NCBI GenBank assembly: GCA_002367105.1
Contig: DFCS01000023.1
Coordinates: 1-64,000, forward strand
Direction of reading: 5' to 3'
Length of the DNA: 64,000 nt
From: Hungatella sp. UBA3048
Lineage (GTDB): Bacteria; Bacillota; Clostridia; Lachnospirales; Lachnospiraceae
Shown here in pieces: positions 53,401-62,310 of the stretch. Each line of letters starts with the position of its first letter. The first letter of the stretch is position 1. The notes beneath the pieces are model-generated. The model had not been told where the DNA came from. It worked only from the letters and a program-made list of their open reading frames with translations, and made no database searches. The translations under genes were made by a program, and so were the position numbers.

Positions 53401-55647
53401 AAAGATTCGCGCGCATTGACCTTTACCCCTACGGACGGTAAGTTATATCTGATCGTTTATACGACCGAGGTAACCGGTAATATCGGCACCAGCTTAAAGA
53501 ATCAGGTCTCAGTGTCGGGCAGTTCAATCGATGGTACTGGCACCAATGCCTCTTATCAAGTCGATAGTTCTCATGCCAGCGCGACCTTGGTGCGCAATGG
53601 ATACCTTGACATCCGAAAGGTTAATACTCAAAATCAGATCATTAACGGCGCTGTGTTTACATTATACACAGATAAAACGCTTGAAAACCCAGTTTTGACC
53701 AGCATCATGCGACCAGATGGTACATTGAGAATCAACCCGATTCCTGCGCCTAAAGCTTTTGGCGATCCTGCGTTTACCTACTATTTAAAGGAAACAACGG
53801 TTCCTGACACCTATGAATCAGACAATATGATTTATATTGTGACCGTTGCAAAGGATTCAAATAATAAAACCATAACTACGGTAGCAGGAAAAACAGCGGG
53901 TGAGGTTCTAACAGTTGTAAACTACCAACCAGATACAGTTGGTAATCTATCCATTCGTAAGATGGTTGACGGCAATGCAGGTGATATCAACAAAGATTTT
54001 AATTTCACCATTAGGCTTACCGGCCAAAATATAGACGGCACTTACAACTATATAGGCTCCGGTAATAAAGAAAACGGCCAGCTTACTATTACGGGCGGTC
54101 TTGGAACGGTTCAGCTTAAGCATAATGAAAGCATTACAATAACCGGACTTCCGAAGGATACCACATATCTGGTAACTGAATCGGACTACACCGGCGATGG
54201 TTATCAGACTACCTTTTCAGGTGAGCATGGTACGATCGAAATTAATAAGACACAGACAGCGGAGTTTACCAACACTAAGTATTTGCCTGGCAGCCTTATT
54301 ATCAAAAAAACGGTTGGAGGAAACACCAGCGAAACCGGGCCATTTGAATTCACTGTAAGCTTTACAAAACCGGATGGAACACCAGATGGCAGCTTCTATA
54401 GCTATACTATTACAGGAGATGCTATGACAAAACAAATCAAGAACGGTGGTACGCTTTCTCTATCTGACGGACAAAGCGCCGTCATAACCGGACTTCCAAA
54501 GGATACGGCCTATACGGTAACTGAAAAGGATTATTCCGCAAGCGGATACTCCTCTGCCTCCACTGGTTCGTCCGGTAAAATTGAAACAGATAAAGTGCAG
54601 ACAGCAGCCTTTGTAAACACAAAATATCTTCCTGGTAGTCTGACTATCAAAAAAACAGTTGCCGGAAACAGCAACGAAACCGGGCCATTTGAGTTTACTG
54701 TTAATTTTACAAGACCGGGCGGTACACCAGATGACAGCTCCTATAGCTATACCATTACAGGAGATTCCCTGACGAAATACATCAAGAGCGGCGGTACGAT
54801 TTCTATCGCTGACGGGCAAAGCGCCACCATATCCGGACTTCCAAAGGACACGGACTATACGGTTATTGAAAAAGATTATTCCGCAAATGGATATTCCACT
54901 GCCTCTACCGGCTCATCCGGCACTATTAAGACAGCTGAAGAACATGTGGCTGCCTTTATCAACACGAAGATTTTGCCCGGAAGCCTGACCATCAGCAAGA
55001 CAGTTGCAGGAAGCGGAGCTGATACCAAAAAGAAGTTTGATTTCACAGTGTCCTTTAACGCAAGCGGTACCTATTCCTATACGGGAAAGGGTGTTTCTGA
55101 CGGAACCATCAAGAGCGGTGATAAGATCTCACTTGCCGACGGGCAAAGCATCACCATCACCGGATTGCCTGACGGAACCAAATATCAGGTGACAGAGGCC
55201 AACTATTCCTCTGAAAGATACATAGCCGCACAAACCGGAGATACAGGCATTATCCGTACACTTGAATCATCAGTTGCAGCATTTACCAACACATACCGCA
55301 AACCCACAGGCGGTGGTGGGGGCGGTGGCGGCGGAAAGACACCTTCCGTAAAGCCCAAACAGCCTGATCCAACACAGCCAGATCCAACTAAGCCTACCGA
55401 GCCAGGCACACCAACAACCGACGTAAAGCCCAGGGAAGAAATGACCCCCCAAGAGCTATATGATGTTTATGGTGAAGTACCTCTTGGCTATATAGTAGGT
55501 TCGAGTGGAAAACTCCATCCGATTGGCCTTCCAAAGACCGGCGATGACATATCCGATGATATTATAATTTACGGTTTTCTTATCATCTCGGCACTTCTAG
55601 GCCTGACATCTTCAAGCATATTGTGGAGAAAGCATTTTGATAAGTAA
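50494..55647 (+). CDS. Giant LPxTG-anchored surface adhesin with SpaA/Cna-type and DUF5979 repeats
   Basis: 1717 residues. Signal peptide about 1-34, an acidic Ser/Thr linker (about 35-105), a series of beta-sandwich adhesin-type domains each opening with a TQIEWTVKVN-like strand (RTITWTVTVN, RQIEWKATVD), a SpaA-like domain (YLDIRKVNTQNQIINGAVFT), four DUF5979-type repeats (53941-55302), a Gly/Pro/Thr-rich wall spacer, the sortase signal LPKTG, a hydrophobic helix and a charged tail. The AGGAGG site is ideally spaced for TTG 50500, too close for ATG 50494, so the first two residues may not be translated. Likely host- or particle-binding pilin-like adhesin with internal isopeptide bonds. No sortase gene is adjacent. 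Confidence 0.93.
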   Translation: MRLKIRKQRRLVSWLLVLMMVLNVFSPLNNVWAKELDTMNDSSDHVIEISNHDNVATGSQAHKPDSSGKEEKNNTPDEPEELDEGQVNEPTTATDSNASTPSGNLSLLPEFMDMVPKDVTELLGNLTISINQNGSSVTEIIAGQNFTVEGSFDVPVEGDSISDPDQYVSYGDYAILKLDDSITIVGSPTLTLLFNGEKVGTLTFENGQARIDFNGEELKDPGISNVNCKFDAAMKYTGSDVTEENPKNNVYILGKEFTVKAPEIPITQTQIKTGRLSDDKTQIEWTVKVNAKKSSDISLLGYKFQDYLTNVGAYVEDSFMINGNEPSPKVIPDDSNLLSYEFGDVKGEQIITFRTMIPAGMLINGGTINNTAKFGKDTLVNTNTVPITIQKKNLIKKEGKPGDGLSEGTYNPNNRTITWTVTVNQDQIPLQDLTVTDKLPTSPAGLSWKSAKWEYESAADTWAELTTGDGLTDVPTYTTEPENGQYTLAGTTSKKVRLTIVCDVANDAYVGAVKTYWNTATLTWTGMPSGTFSASANVGIGIDSLTKGYVSTDYSLRQIEWKATVDLKNQSGFQDPSSLRVYDLLIYGNSVNLDSTNLNTLVGGEYKKIAPKYGQKVVNESGTENENWTKNGLNFTIQPVTVNSTRVGDLLVVSGFNTDKAYTYNFKSQVLDPNIFAANTGKYISNTASLYYGTVHLDDGNAGTTYNSSVLNKQVLKAGTKTVGDSGNGFNSLDKTAVFRLNINKDGFDLTSADIENGKLGKVTVTDTLPVGWSFVDIDTDVKYQLYTSSDTLVTDDSEIIESTNISGQSAAFVFKKLDKAYYILVKAKLSDDQYLKYLEASYSNGRTDPYQIATNTVKMTAEGDNKWNPETTTSVQVSTQFLIKNVNTGKEPLEWIIKFNPYDLPDLKNIKITDKIPVGLELPFERNGSLDLTAFHITEYDQMINGAFPTSGGNVLTTEQLQGRITYDKDSRALTFTPTDGKLYLIVYTTEVTGNIGTSLKNQVSVSGSSIDGTGTNASYQVDSSHASATLVRNGYLDIRKVNTQNQIINGAVFTLYTDKTLENPVLTSIMRPDGTLRINPIPAPKAFGDPAFTYYLKETTVPDTYESDNMIYIVTVAKDSNNKTITTVAGKTAGEVLTVVNYQPDTVGNLSIRKMVDGNAGDINKDFNFTIRLTGQNIDGTYNYIGSGNKENGQLTITGGLGTVQLKHNESITITGLPKDTTYLVTESDYTGDGYQTTFSGEHGTIEINKTQTAEFTNTKYLPGSLIIKKTVGGNTSETGPFEFTVSFTKPDGTPDGSFYSYTITGDAMTKQIKNGGTLSLSDGQSAVITGLPKDTAYTVTEKDYSASGYSSASTGSSGKIETDKVQTAAFVNTKYLPGSLTIKKTVAGNSNETGPFEFTVNFTRPGGTPDDSSYSYTITGDSLTKYIKSGGTISIADGQSATISGLPKDTDYTVIEKDYSANGYSTASTGSSGTIKTAEEHVAAFINTKILPGSLTISKTVAGSGADTKKKFDFTVSFNASGTYSYTGKGVSDGTIKSGDKISLADGQSITITGLPDGTKYQVTEANYSSERYIAAQTGDTGIIRTLESSVAAFTNTYRKPTGGGGGGGGGKTPSVKPKQPDPTQPDPTKPTEPGTPTTDVKPREEMTPQELYDVYGEVPLGYIVGSSGKLHPIGLPKTGDDISDDIIIYGFLIISALLGLTSSSILWRKHFDK
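53941..55302 (+). repeat. Four tandem DUF5979-type repeats within the adhesin gene
   Basis: Units begin at 53941, 54289, 54634 and 54979 (348, 345, 345 and about 324 bases). Each opens GSLTIKKTVAG-like, contains ITGLPKDTxYxVTE and ends AAFxNTKYLPG. Units two and three are the most similar, indicating recent duplication; such arrays often vary in copy number between strains. Confidence 0.85.
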
Positions 55648-55680
55648 CTGCTGAAGATGCTGTACTACAGGAACAAACAG

Positions 55681-55715
55681 ACAGGAGGAAAATCATTCAA
55701 TGATTTTCCTCCTGT
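55681..55715. terminator. Long palindrome after the adhesin gene
   Basis: 17-base arms (55681-55697 and 55699-55715) are perfect reverse complements around a single base, 34 bases after the adhesin stop. No T-run follows, but position suggests a terminator or transcript-end stabiliser. Confidence 0.6.
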
Positions 55716-55761
55716 CATACTACCTATAGTCAATCCTCTGCATAAATCTGCCTTAAAGTAT

Positions 55762-56619
55762 TTAGCTCACAACCTTAATTCCTTCTCTTTGAGCAACCGA
55801 AAACACCATTTTTTCCGGCACTCCCAACATTTTAACCGCCTGGTTTATATGATTGTCATTATGTAGAAAGTTGGCAACTAATTGCTCCATTCCCTTTTCT
55901 AGTCCTTTCTCAAGTCCTTTCTCAAGTCCTTTTTCCAGTCCTTCTTTCCAGCCCCTTTCAATCGCTTCATCCACAATCGCTTCGCTTAAATTACACATAA
56001 TATTGATCCTCCTTTCCAAATCCGGTTCCATTGGTATCTTAAATTCTTCTGATAAAATCTCCCCTTTTTCTTTTGCTGATAAATGGGAGGAAAATAAAGT
56101 TCCTAAGAGTCTATGAAGCTTTGATCCGTCGTTTTCTCCTGCAAGTTCCTTCGGCAGACCCACGATTATAACGCCGAGCAGATTATACCTCCCCATATCA
56201 CCGGACTTTCCTACAATCTCTCTCTTATTCATTCCAAACTCCGTAATGGTGTTGCCGACTCTTTCTGGCGAGTTCATGCAAATCCAAATAGAGTACACCT
56301 TTTTAATATCATCATAATTAGGAATTCTAAATTCTGTATCCAGCTGAGCTGAGATCATACGGGTCGTATAGAAAACTCCTCTTGTGACAATTGGGTAACC
56401 TGGATAAAAATTTTTCTGAGCTTCAACATCCAGTATCATCTTCATCTTTCCAATTTTTCCCGGGGCCCAGACAAAGAAATGAACATCATAATTAACCCTG
56501 CCTTCATAAGGAATCCGGCTCTCTGTGTTAATCCCCGTGATAACAGGCATAACTCCCTTTTCACCATTGCCCAAGTCTTCTTTCAGATAGTTTGTTTCTC
56601 CTGGATTTACGGGAACCAT
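55762..56619 (-). pseudogene. PD-(D/E)XK nuclease-family (Rpn/transposase-like) protein, N-terminally truncated
   Basis: 285 codons. VNYDVHFFVWAPGKIGKMKM and MILDVEAQKNFYPGYPIVT carry the Asp...Glu-x-Gln nuclease core of the family common in Lachnospiraceae. The first ~100 residues normally present are lacking; homologous-looking sequence continues a few codons upstream (HAKDKYHNTVGLS) to a TGA near 56690. Near the C-terminus lies a GLEKGLEKGLEKG repeat (12-base DNA repeat, 55890-55940), prone to slippage. Probably a decayed selfish or recombination-promoting element. Confidence 0.6.
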
Positions 56620-56741
56620 TGATAAGCCAACGGTATTATGGTATTTATCCTTAGCATGTAAGAGAGGAATTAAAAAAGAGGATGCAATTCAGTAGACACC
56701 CAATGGAGAAGTACATTGGGCAGTCGTCAAGCGGAAGTACA

Positions 56742-57164
56742 TTATTTCAAAGCCACTTTATATTTTATTACGGTAAATAAGTCATCCAACTGACACTCTT
56801 CGCTCATATCACAAATAAGTGGTATTAGTTTTCCAACCAAAGCGGCATTTCGCAACTGTATCTTTAATTCTTCTGCAATCTCCAAATCCATTACGCCAGA
56901 GCATGTCTTCTCAGTGAAGAAAAAAGATAACTTGAAAAAGCCTTCCCAAACAGAAAGCCAAAATATAGTCTTTTTCCGTTTGCTGCCTTTGCAAAGCCAT
57001 GCCTTCCCATCCTTATAATACCTCCAGTCAAGTGACAATTCGGGAAAAGACTCCGACAGCCTGTACAGAAACTGTTCATATGATACGGAGGCTTCCCCCA
57101 ATGCTTCATGGATAACTTCAGAAGCAGGGAATATATTTACATCTCTTAATAATTGCTTTGGCAT
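56742..57164 (-). CDS. DUF3788 family protein
   Basis: 140 residues from ATG 57164 (MPKQLLRDVN; AAAGGATG site). Resembles DUF3788 proteins: SLDWRYYKDGKAWLCKGSKR, KTIFWLSVWEGFFKLSFFF, ending in a short C-terminal strand. Small soluble protein of unknown function, often a single gene in accessory regions. Confidence 0.7.
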   Translation of the reverse strand: MPKQLLRDVNIFPASEVIHEALGEASVSYEQFLYRLSESFPELSLDWRYYKDGKAWLCKGSKRKKTIFWLSVWEGFFKLSFFFTEKTCSGVMDLEIAEELKIQLRNAALVGKLIPLICDMSEECQLDDLFTVIKYKVALK

Positions 57165-57278
57165 AATAAACATCCTTTCTCTATGGGCAATGAACAAATC
57201 TTTATTTGCATGATACCATTACGGTTATTGTGGTTCTCCAAGTCTGATGAGTAATCAAAAATGATTTTTCAGACCAAC

Positions 57279-57686
57279 TTAATGCTCTGTTTCCTTATCT
57301 TCCGTATCAATACAAAAAGGATGGCCGGAAGGGTCCAGCATGGTTCTGGATGTATTAAAAAATTGATGGCTTGCTTCTTTTGCACCACATTCAATCGCAT
57401 GTTTCACTCCTTCATCAAGATTGTCTACCAATAAATCAAGATGAAGCATTTGCCCCTGTTTTTCCGGTTCCCACGGCCAAACAGGAGGGTTATAGCCTTC
57501 CACCTCTTGGAATGCAATCACTGAACCTGTTGGAGATGTAATAGCTGCCTAGCCGTTTGCCTGCGGATGCGTCCATTCCCATCCCAAAAGCTTACTATAA
57601 AAATCAGCCATAATACCTGCATCAGCACAGTCAACGACAATATTTATCCTGTTAATTTTAACACGATTGCTGCTTTCTCGGCTCAT
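57279..57686 (-). pseudogene. VOC/glyoxalase-family protein interrupted by a nonsense codon
   Basis: From ATG 57686 (GGAAGGAT site) the frame reads KINRINIVVDCADAGIMADF and SKLLGWEWTHPQANG, then TAG at 57551-57549 where the family has Trp, then AAITSPTGSVIAFQEVEGYN and on to LDPSGHPFCIDTEDKETEH. Both halves of the VOC fold are otherwise intact and in one frame, so a single TGG to TAG change explains it. Without read-through the product is not made. Confidence 0.8.
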
Positions 57687-57975
57687 AAATATCCTTCCTT
57701 TCGTAAGTCCTATGATTCGTTAAGGCCCCCATATTCTTTCGCTCAATTACCCAATGTAAATATAACATTCATTGTCTACGCGTAGGATATCAATGCCATG
57801 AGCACCTTTTTTAATGTCCTGAATTTATGTTTTGAAAATGAATGTGATAAGTGATAAGTAAAATTGAACAAATTAACCAATTGAGGCTTCAGTACGTACT
57901 TTTAAACCTTGGCGTACTTTCTTTGCGGATATACTCTTCATCTTTAGCGGAGTAACTGGGGCGCATCACACCAAT
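57687..57975. other. Intergenic region
   Basis: No supported gene. A 25-codon minus-strand stretch (RPSYSAKDEEYIRKESTPRF) directly after the binding-protein stop is too short to call. Confidence 0.3.
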
Positions 57976-59292
57976 TTATTTCTGCTGCTGCAAATATTTA
58001 CTGACCGTCCTCTGAAATATTTTCATGCTGCTGTCAACATTTTTATTTTCCTGCAGAATCTTGGATACCTCACCATCGGCCAGATTCATGATCTGCTGGT
58101 ACTGCAATAGCTTAGACTCAATGATGCCATCCTCAATGACATTATAAAGCAGGGTACTGCTGATTACCTGCTCTCCCTCATCCATGTCCTCCTGTATGAT
58201 ATTTGCCCCTTCTTTAGAAGAAGCTACACTCTTTAAGGCTGGAACTCCCTGGGAGTATAAGAATACATCCATCTGCATTTCCGGACTATAGGTCAGCTGT
58301 TTCAAAAATTCCCATGCTAATTTTTCATGCTTTGTCTTACTGTTGATCCCCATCAGCAGAGCATCTACCTTTGATATGTTTTTCCCTTCCCTTCCCGCCG
58401 GGAATGTGATACAGTCCCACTGAAACCTGGTGTACTTTTTGATCCGGTAAGGATAGGTCTTATAGGTACGGTATTCCGCAAAGGTCAGTGGCATGAACGC
58501 AACCCTTCCCTCATTAAAATCTTCCTGGGTAACGCTCTGTCCCTGGTTTAGGTCATTCAGCCGTTTGATATATTTGATTGCGTCAAGGACCCGGCTATCG
58601 GAAAAGGAAATCTGTTCCTGGTTTTCGTCATACAGTTTTCCTCCGCTGGTGTAAAACGCATCCCGCCAGCTGTAATTATAAGTGCCGAACTGATCCAAAA
58701 GTCCGTCCTTATCCGTATCTTTTGTCACCTTCCTGCATATTTCGTACATATCCTCCCAGGTCCAGTCCTCCCTCGGCATCTGGATCTTCTCCTTTGCCAG
58801 CAGAGATTTATTTACAAACATGAGAGTGGGTACTGTTTCATAGGGAAGAGCATACTGACGTCCGTTGCGACAACCCGTATTCAGGGCCGTGGTAAAAAAA
58901 TCCTCTTTGTAAAAGGTATTATCCCCTGCCATCAGCTCATCCAAATCCTTCATGACTCCCAGGGAAGTGTACTTATCAAAGTCCGAATCCAGAACCATGA
59001 ACACATCCGGCATCTCTCCTTCCAAGAGTTTACGGGCGCACCATTCCGAATAATCCTCCTTTGCGATTCCGCTGTAATAATGGATCTTCACATTGGGATG
59101 AGATTCCTCAAAGCGTTCCACCGCTTTGTCTATGATCTTAAAGCTGTTGGCACTGGCCACATCCCAGTTGCTCCCTGTGAACATGCCGAATTCCAGAACT
59201 GTTTCCCTATGCTGATCGCGGTAAATTAAGGCCGCTGCGGTCAGCGCCCCTATGAAGGCACTCATGCAAAGGCGCTTTCTCCACTTCCCCAT
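57976..59292 (-). CDS. Extracellular solute-binding protein (sugar ABC type)
   Basis: 438 residues, SBP_bac_1 family: N-terminal hydrophobic segment about 8-25 without a clear lipobox Cys, then FGMFTGSNWDVASANSFKII and later WTWEDMYEICRKVTKDTDKD, KVDALLMGINSKTKHEKLAW. Last gene of the operon behind the two-component system, without adjacent permeases of its own class, so it may serve as a sensor-linked or stand-alone binding protein. AGGGG start site. Confidence 0.85.
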   Translation of the reverse strand: MGKWRKRLCMSAFIGALTAAALIYRDQHRETVLEFGMFTGSNWDVASANSFKIIDKAVERFEESHPNVKIHYYSGIAKEDYSEWCARKLLEGEMPDVFMVLDSDFDKYTSLGVMKDLDELMAGDNTFYKEDFFTTALNTGCRNGRQYALPYETVPTLMFVNKSLLAKEKIQMPREDWTWEDMYEICRKVTKDTDKDGLLDQFGTYNYSWRDAFYTSGGKLYDENQEQISFSDSRVLDAIKYIKRLNDLNQGQSVTQEDFNEGRVAFMPLTFAEYRTYKTYPYRIKKYTRFQWDCITFPAGREGKNISKVDALLMGINSKTKHEKLAWEFLKQLTYSPEMQMDVFLYSQGVPALKSVASSKEGANIIQEDMDEGEQVISSTLLYNVIEDGIIESKLLQYQQIMNLADGEVSKILQENKNVDSSMKIFQRTVSKYLQQQK

Positions 59293-59324
59293 TCCTGTTA
59301 CCCCTTTGTTCTTCTATTTACATA

Positions 59325-59993
59325 CTAAGTTTCTATCCGCTTTCTTACATTCGTCTGGACAGCCCAGATCGCCAGCTGGGTGCGGTCCCTAAAATCCAGC
59401 TTGTTTAAAATTGTACTCAAGTAATTGCGGACCGTTCCCTCAGAAAGGTTTAAGGCCTTTGCAATTTCCTTATTGCTGGCCCCCTTCTCCACCTGGGCGA
59501 TGATCTTCCATTCCGTTCTGGTCAGCTCGTCCATGTTTTTCTCCCGGACAGAAACGGTATCATCCGCCTGGGCCATCTGGGAAAAGAAACGCAGTACCTT
59601 TGTTGCAATATCCGGATTGATCATTGCCCAGCCATTGTAAACCGTTGTAATGGCTCCTACCAGTTCATCCATGGAGACCCCTTTCAGCATATATCCGCTT
59701 GCCCCGTATTTTAACGCATTATATACGTATTCGTCATCATCAAAGGTAGTCAGTATAATGATCTTGATCTGGGGGTAGCTTTCCTTAATGATCTTTGTGC
59801 ACTGCACACCGTCCATCTTTGGCATCCGCACATCCATTAAAATCACGTCCGGCTCGTTCTTCCTTACGCACCGGATCACCTCCTGGCCGTCTGCGGCCAC
59901 ATCGGTCACCGTCATATCCTGTCTGCTGTTTAATACGATCTGCAGACTCTGACGGATTAATTCCTGATCATCCGCAATCAATACTTTAATCAT
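59325..59993 (-). CDS. NarL/LuxR-type response regulator
   Basis: 222 residues from ATG 59993 (GGAGGGGAG site). Receiver domain with phospho-acceptor Asp in PDVILMDVRMPKMDGVQ and conserved Lys in GASGYMLKGV; C-terminal LuxR HTH ASNKEIAKALNLSEGTVRNY. Overlaps the end of the kinase gene by 8 bases. Presumably controls the sugar-transport genes around it. Confidence 0.93.
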   Translation of the reverse strand: MIKVLIADDQELIRQSLQIVLNSRQDMTVTDVAADGQEVIRCVRKNEPDVILMDVRMPKMDGVQCTKIIKESYPQIKIIILTTFDDDEYVYNALKYGASGYMLKGVSMDELVGAITTVYNGWAMINPDIATKVLRFFSQMAQADDTVSVREKNMDELTRTEWKIIAQVEKGASNKEIAKALNLSEGTVRNYLSTILNKLDFRDRTQLAIWAVQTNVRKRIET

Positions 59994-61299
59994 AAGTCTC
60001 TCCCCTCCGAATCGGTATTCTTGCATTGACGATGAACCCATCGCTTCCGTCAAACGTCACAACCCCACTTAACATCCTGATCCGCTCTTTCATGTGCTTT
60101 GTTCCGAAACCGTTTTTTATTTCCTTACACCCGATTCCATTGTCCTTAATCTGAATCAGGATGTCCTGACTTTCCCTTTTCATGGTGATCCAGATCTCCT
60201 TTGCATGTCCGTGGCGCATGGCATTGGTGATCCCTTCCTGAACCACGCGGTAAATGGCATTTTCCTCATCTTCATCAAACTTTAAGTTCTGGACCCTGCA
60301 ATCAAAATAGATCCTGGTTTCTGAAACCGCATTAATATCCGTGACCATTTTGTTAATCGCATATTCCAGGCTGAAACGCTCCAAGGCATCCGGCCTCAAT
60401 TCGCTCACCGATCGGCGGATATCCTTTATCCCATCTCTGGTGACCTTGGAGATCTGTTCCAGCTGCTTCTTTGTTTGCTCCGGGGAAGTCCCGATGATGG
60501 TAAGACAGGCATCGATCCCTGCTGCGATTCCGGTCAGTGTGTGGCCCAGAGTGTCATGTATCTCTCTGGCCAGACGGTTCCTCTCCCTTGTTTCAGCCAT
60601 TTTTTCAGCCATGAGGGAATACTTTTGAAGCTGCTCATTGACCTCCTGAAGCTTTTCATTGAGTCCGTGAATCTCATCTAAATTTCCCTGCTGCTCGTTG
60701 ATGATGTTAACACAATATACAACAAACACAATGACATTTAAGGATATTAAAATATTGTATGCACTTAAAAGGTACTGCTGCACCGATGCACTGTAATAAG
60801 AGATGTAATCCTGGATGGAGTACAGACGGTAGGAAATGGACAATAGCTCATAGTCAGCCAATATAAAGCTTCCGATGGCAACGGCAGCCAGGATATATCT
60901 TGATTTCCCGTTCTTCACATACATGATGACATTGGAAAATACCAGAAGCAGGATTCCGTTATAATTAAAATTTAAAAGAATGATGATCATAAAGCAAATG
61001 ATGAAATCTGCAACCAGGCTGGTAAGGATGACCTTGCTGTTATTAGGAAACAAACGGTCACGAATTACCATGCTTAAGGTCAGCAGTCCTAAAAGAAGGG
61101 CACAGAGCCATATTTTTGCATAAGGATACCATACAACTGCCTGGATCCCGTTTAAGAATTCCCTTGCAGCATACGCCCTGCGGATTTTTTCAATTGTCCA
61201 GTAAATAAATATGCTGATCCCCATGACCGAGATCATGTTTAAGGCCAGGATCCCCACCTGAAGGAGACCGATCCGGCTGTTGATTTTTTCTGCTTCCAT
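59986..61299 (-). CDS. NarL-family sensor histidine kinase
   Basis: 437 residues. Five to six membrane helices in the first ~190 residues with little extracellular domain, a coiled coil (about 195-225), HisKA_3 with phospho-acceptor His in RNRLAREIHDTLGHTLTGIA and an HATPase_c domain (NAIYRVVQEGITNAMRHG, IKDNGIGC). The lack of a large sensor domain and the upstream sugar-binding lipoprotein suggest the lipoprotein provides ligand sensing (inference). Confidence 0.92.
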   Translation of the reverse strand: MEAEKINSRIGLLQVGILALNMISVMGISIFIYWTIEKIRRAYAAREFLNGIQAVVWYPYAKIWLCALLLGLLTLSMVIRDRLFPNNSKVILTSLVADFIICFMIIILLNFNYNGILLLVFSNVIMYVKNGKSRYILAAVAIGSFILADYELLSISYRLYSIQDYISYYSASVQQYLLSAYNILISLNVIVFVVYCVNIINEQQGNLDEIHGLNEKLQEVNEQLQKYSLMAEKMAETRERNRLAREIHDTLGHTLTGIAAGIDACLTIIGTSPEQTKKQLEQISKVTRDGIKDIRRSVSELRPDALERFSLEYAINKMVTDINAVSETRIYFDCRVQNLKFDEDEENAIYRVVQEGITNAMRHGHAKEIWITMKRESQDILIQIKDNGIGCKEIKNGFGTKHMKERIRMLSGVVTFDGSDGFIVNARIPIRRGETYD

Positions 61300-61308
61300 C
61301 TCTTCTAC

Positions 61309-62274
61309 CTACTGCCAACCGTCAATTTCGTAATTATCAAGATTGTCCTTTGTAATCAATGTACTGGGCAGGCTTATGTATTTTTCCACCGGTTCTCCTG
61401 CCAGATGCCGGTAAGCCGTTTCCGCCGCCACCCTGCCGATGGACTTGGGGCTTTGGGCGCTGGTTCCGGTTACATAGCCCATATCCAGGATCGATTTAAA
61501 ATCAGGGGAACCGTCGATCCCGTAAATCAGGATTCCTTCTTCCCGCTTTGCCTGCTGCAAAGCCGCAAGAGCTCCCAGGGCCGTTGGATCATTGCCGCCT
61601 AAGATGACATCAAAGTCAATGTTTTTACGCAAAATTTCCTCCATCACTTTGGAGGACACCTCAATTTCCCCGGCAGCTGCATGACGGTATACCACCCGGT
61701 AATTGTCATTGCCTGCAATTGCATCGGTAAACCCCTTGGAACGGTAGGTGATGGACATTTGTATGGGGTTATCCAGGATTATAATATTTGCAGATTTCTT
61801 CCTCTTCATCATATCCAGGGCGCAAATCTGCCCCGCCTGATAATTGTCCGTTTCTATGATGGATATGACAGAATCCCGGTCCTTAACCGCGGTATCCACA
61901 TTGATGACGGCAACTCCTGCCTTTTTGCATGCGTCAAGGGCAGGGGTTACAGCCTCCCAGTCAACAGGATTTAAAAACAGCATGCAGATTCCCTCATGGA
62001 TCAATTCTAATATCTGCTCATTCTGTTTTCCCTGGTCCTGAAGGGGATCCCTTGTGAGAAGAATATCCCCGTTGGCTACAACCACTTCTTCGATTCCCTG
62101 GTTCAGAACGTCAAAATAAGGGTTGTTCCTTGTCATATAGGTCGCCCCGAAAAGTAGGGCCTCGTGCTGTCTGGGGCTTTTCTCATTTCTTCTGCAGCCG
62201 GGTAAAATAGCCAATATCGCCAATATTGCTATGATCAGAATGAATCGTCCTGTCCTCATCTTTATGTGTTTCAC
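61309..62274 (-). CDS. Sugar-binding lipoprotein, RbsB/XylF-like
   Basis: 321 residues, Peripla_BP_4 family. Signal peptide with lipobox LPGC (Cys about residue 27), then GATYMTRNNPYFDVLNQGIE and repeats of the Rossmann-like lobes (DVILGGNDPTALGALAALQQ, ILIYGIDGSPDFKSILDMG). Starts at GTG 62274 or ATG 62259; neither has ideal spacing to GAGGAG. Nine bases before the kinase gene, so it may be an extracytoplasmic co-sensor as well as, or instead of, the transport binding protein. Confidence 0.85.
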   Translation of the reverse strand: MKHIKMRTGRFILIIAILAILAILPGCRRNEKSPRQHEALLFGATYMTRNNPYFDVLNQGIEEVVVANGDILLTRDPLQDQGKQNEQILELIHEGICMLFLNPVDWEAVTPALDACKKAGVAVINVDTAVKDRDSVISIIETDNYQAGQICALDMMKRKKSANIIILDNPIQMSITYRSKGFTDAIAGNDNYRVVYRHAAAGEIEVSSKVMEEILRKNIDFDVILGGNDPTALGALAALQQAKREEGILIYGIDGSPDFKSILDMGYVTGTSAQSPKSIGRVAAETAYRHLAGEPVEKYISLPSTLITKDNLDNYEIDGWQ

Positions 62275-62310
62275 TCCTCAAATGCGTTTTTTTCATTATA
62301 TCATACATCC

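Noticed and set aside
55875..55940. Short tandem repeat as a CRISPR array.
   Set aside because: Units are 12 bases without spacers and encode a GLEK repeat inside a protein.
15083..57551. Several otherwise readable frames carry an in-frame TAG (permease relic, GH38 relic, VOC gene), which could hint at amber recoding.
   Set aside because: Two of the three are truncated relics, and the intact permease at 3917-4714 ends normally at TAG. Decay is the simpler explanation.
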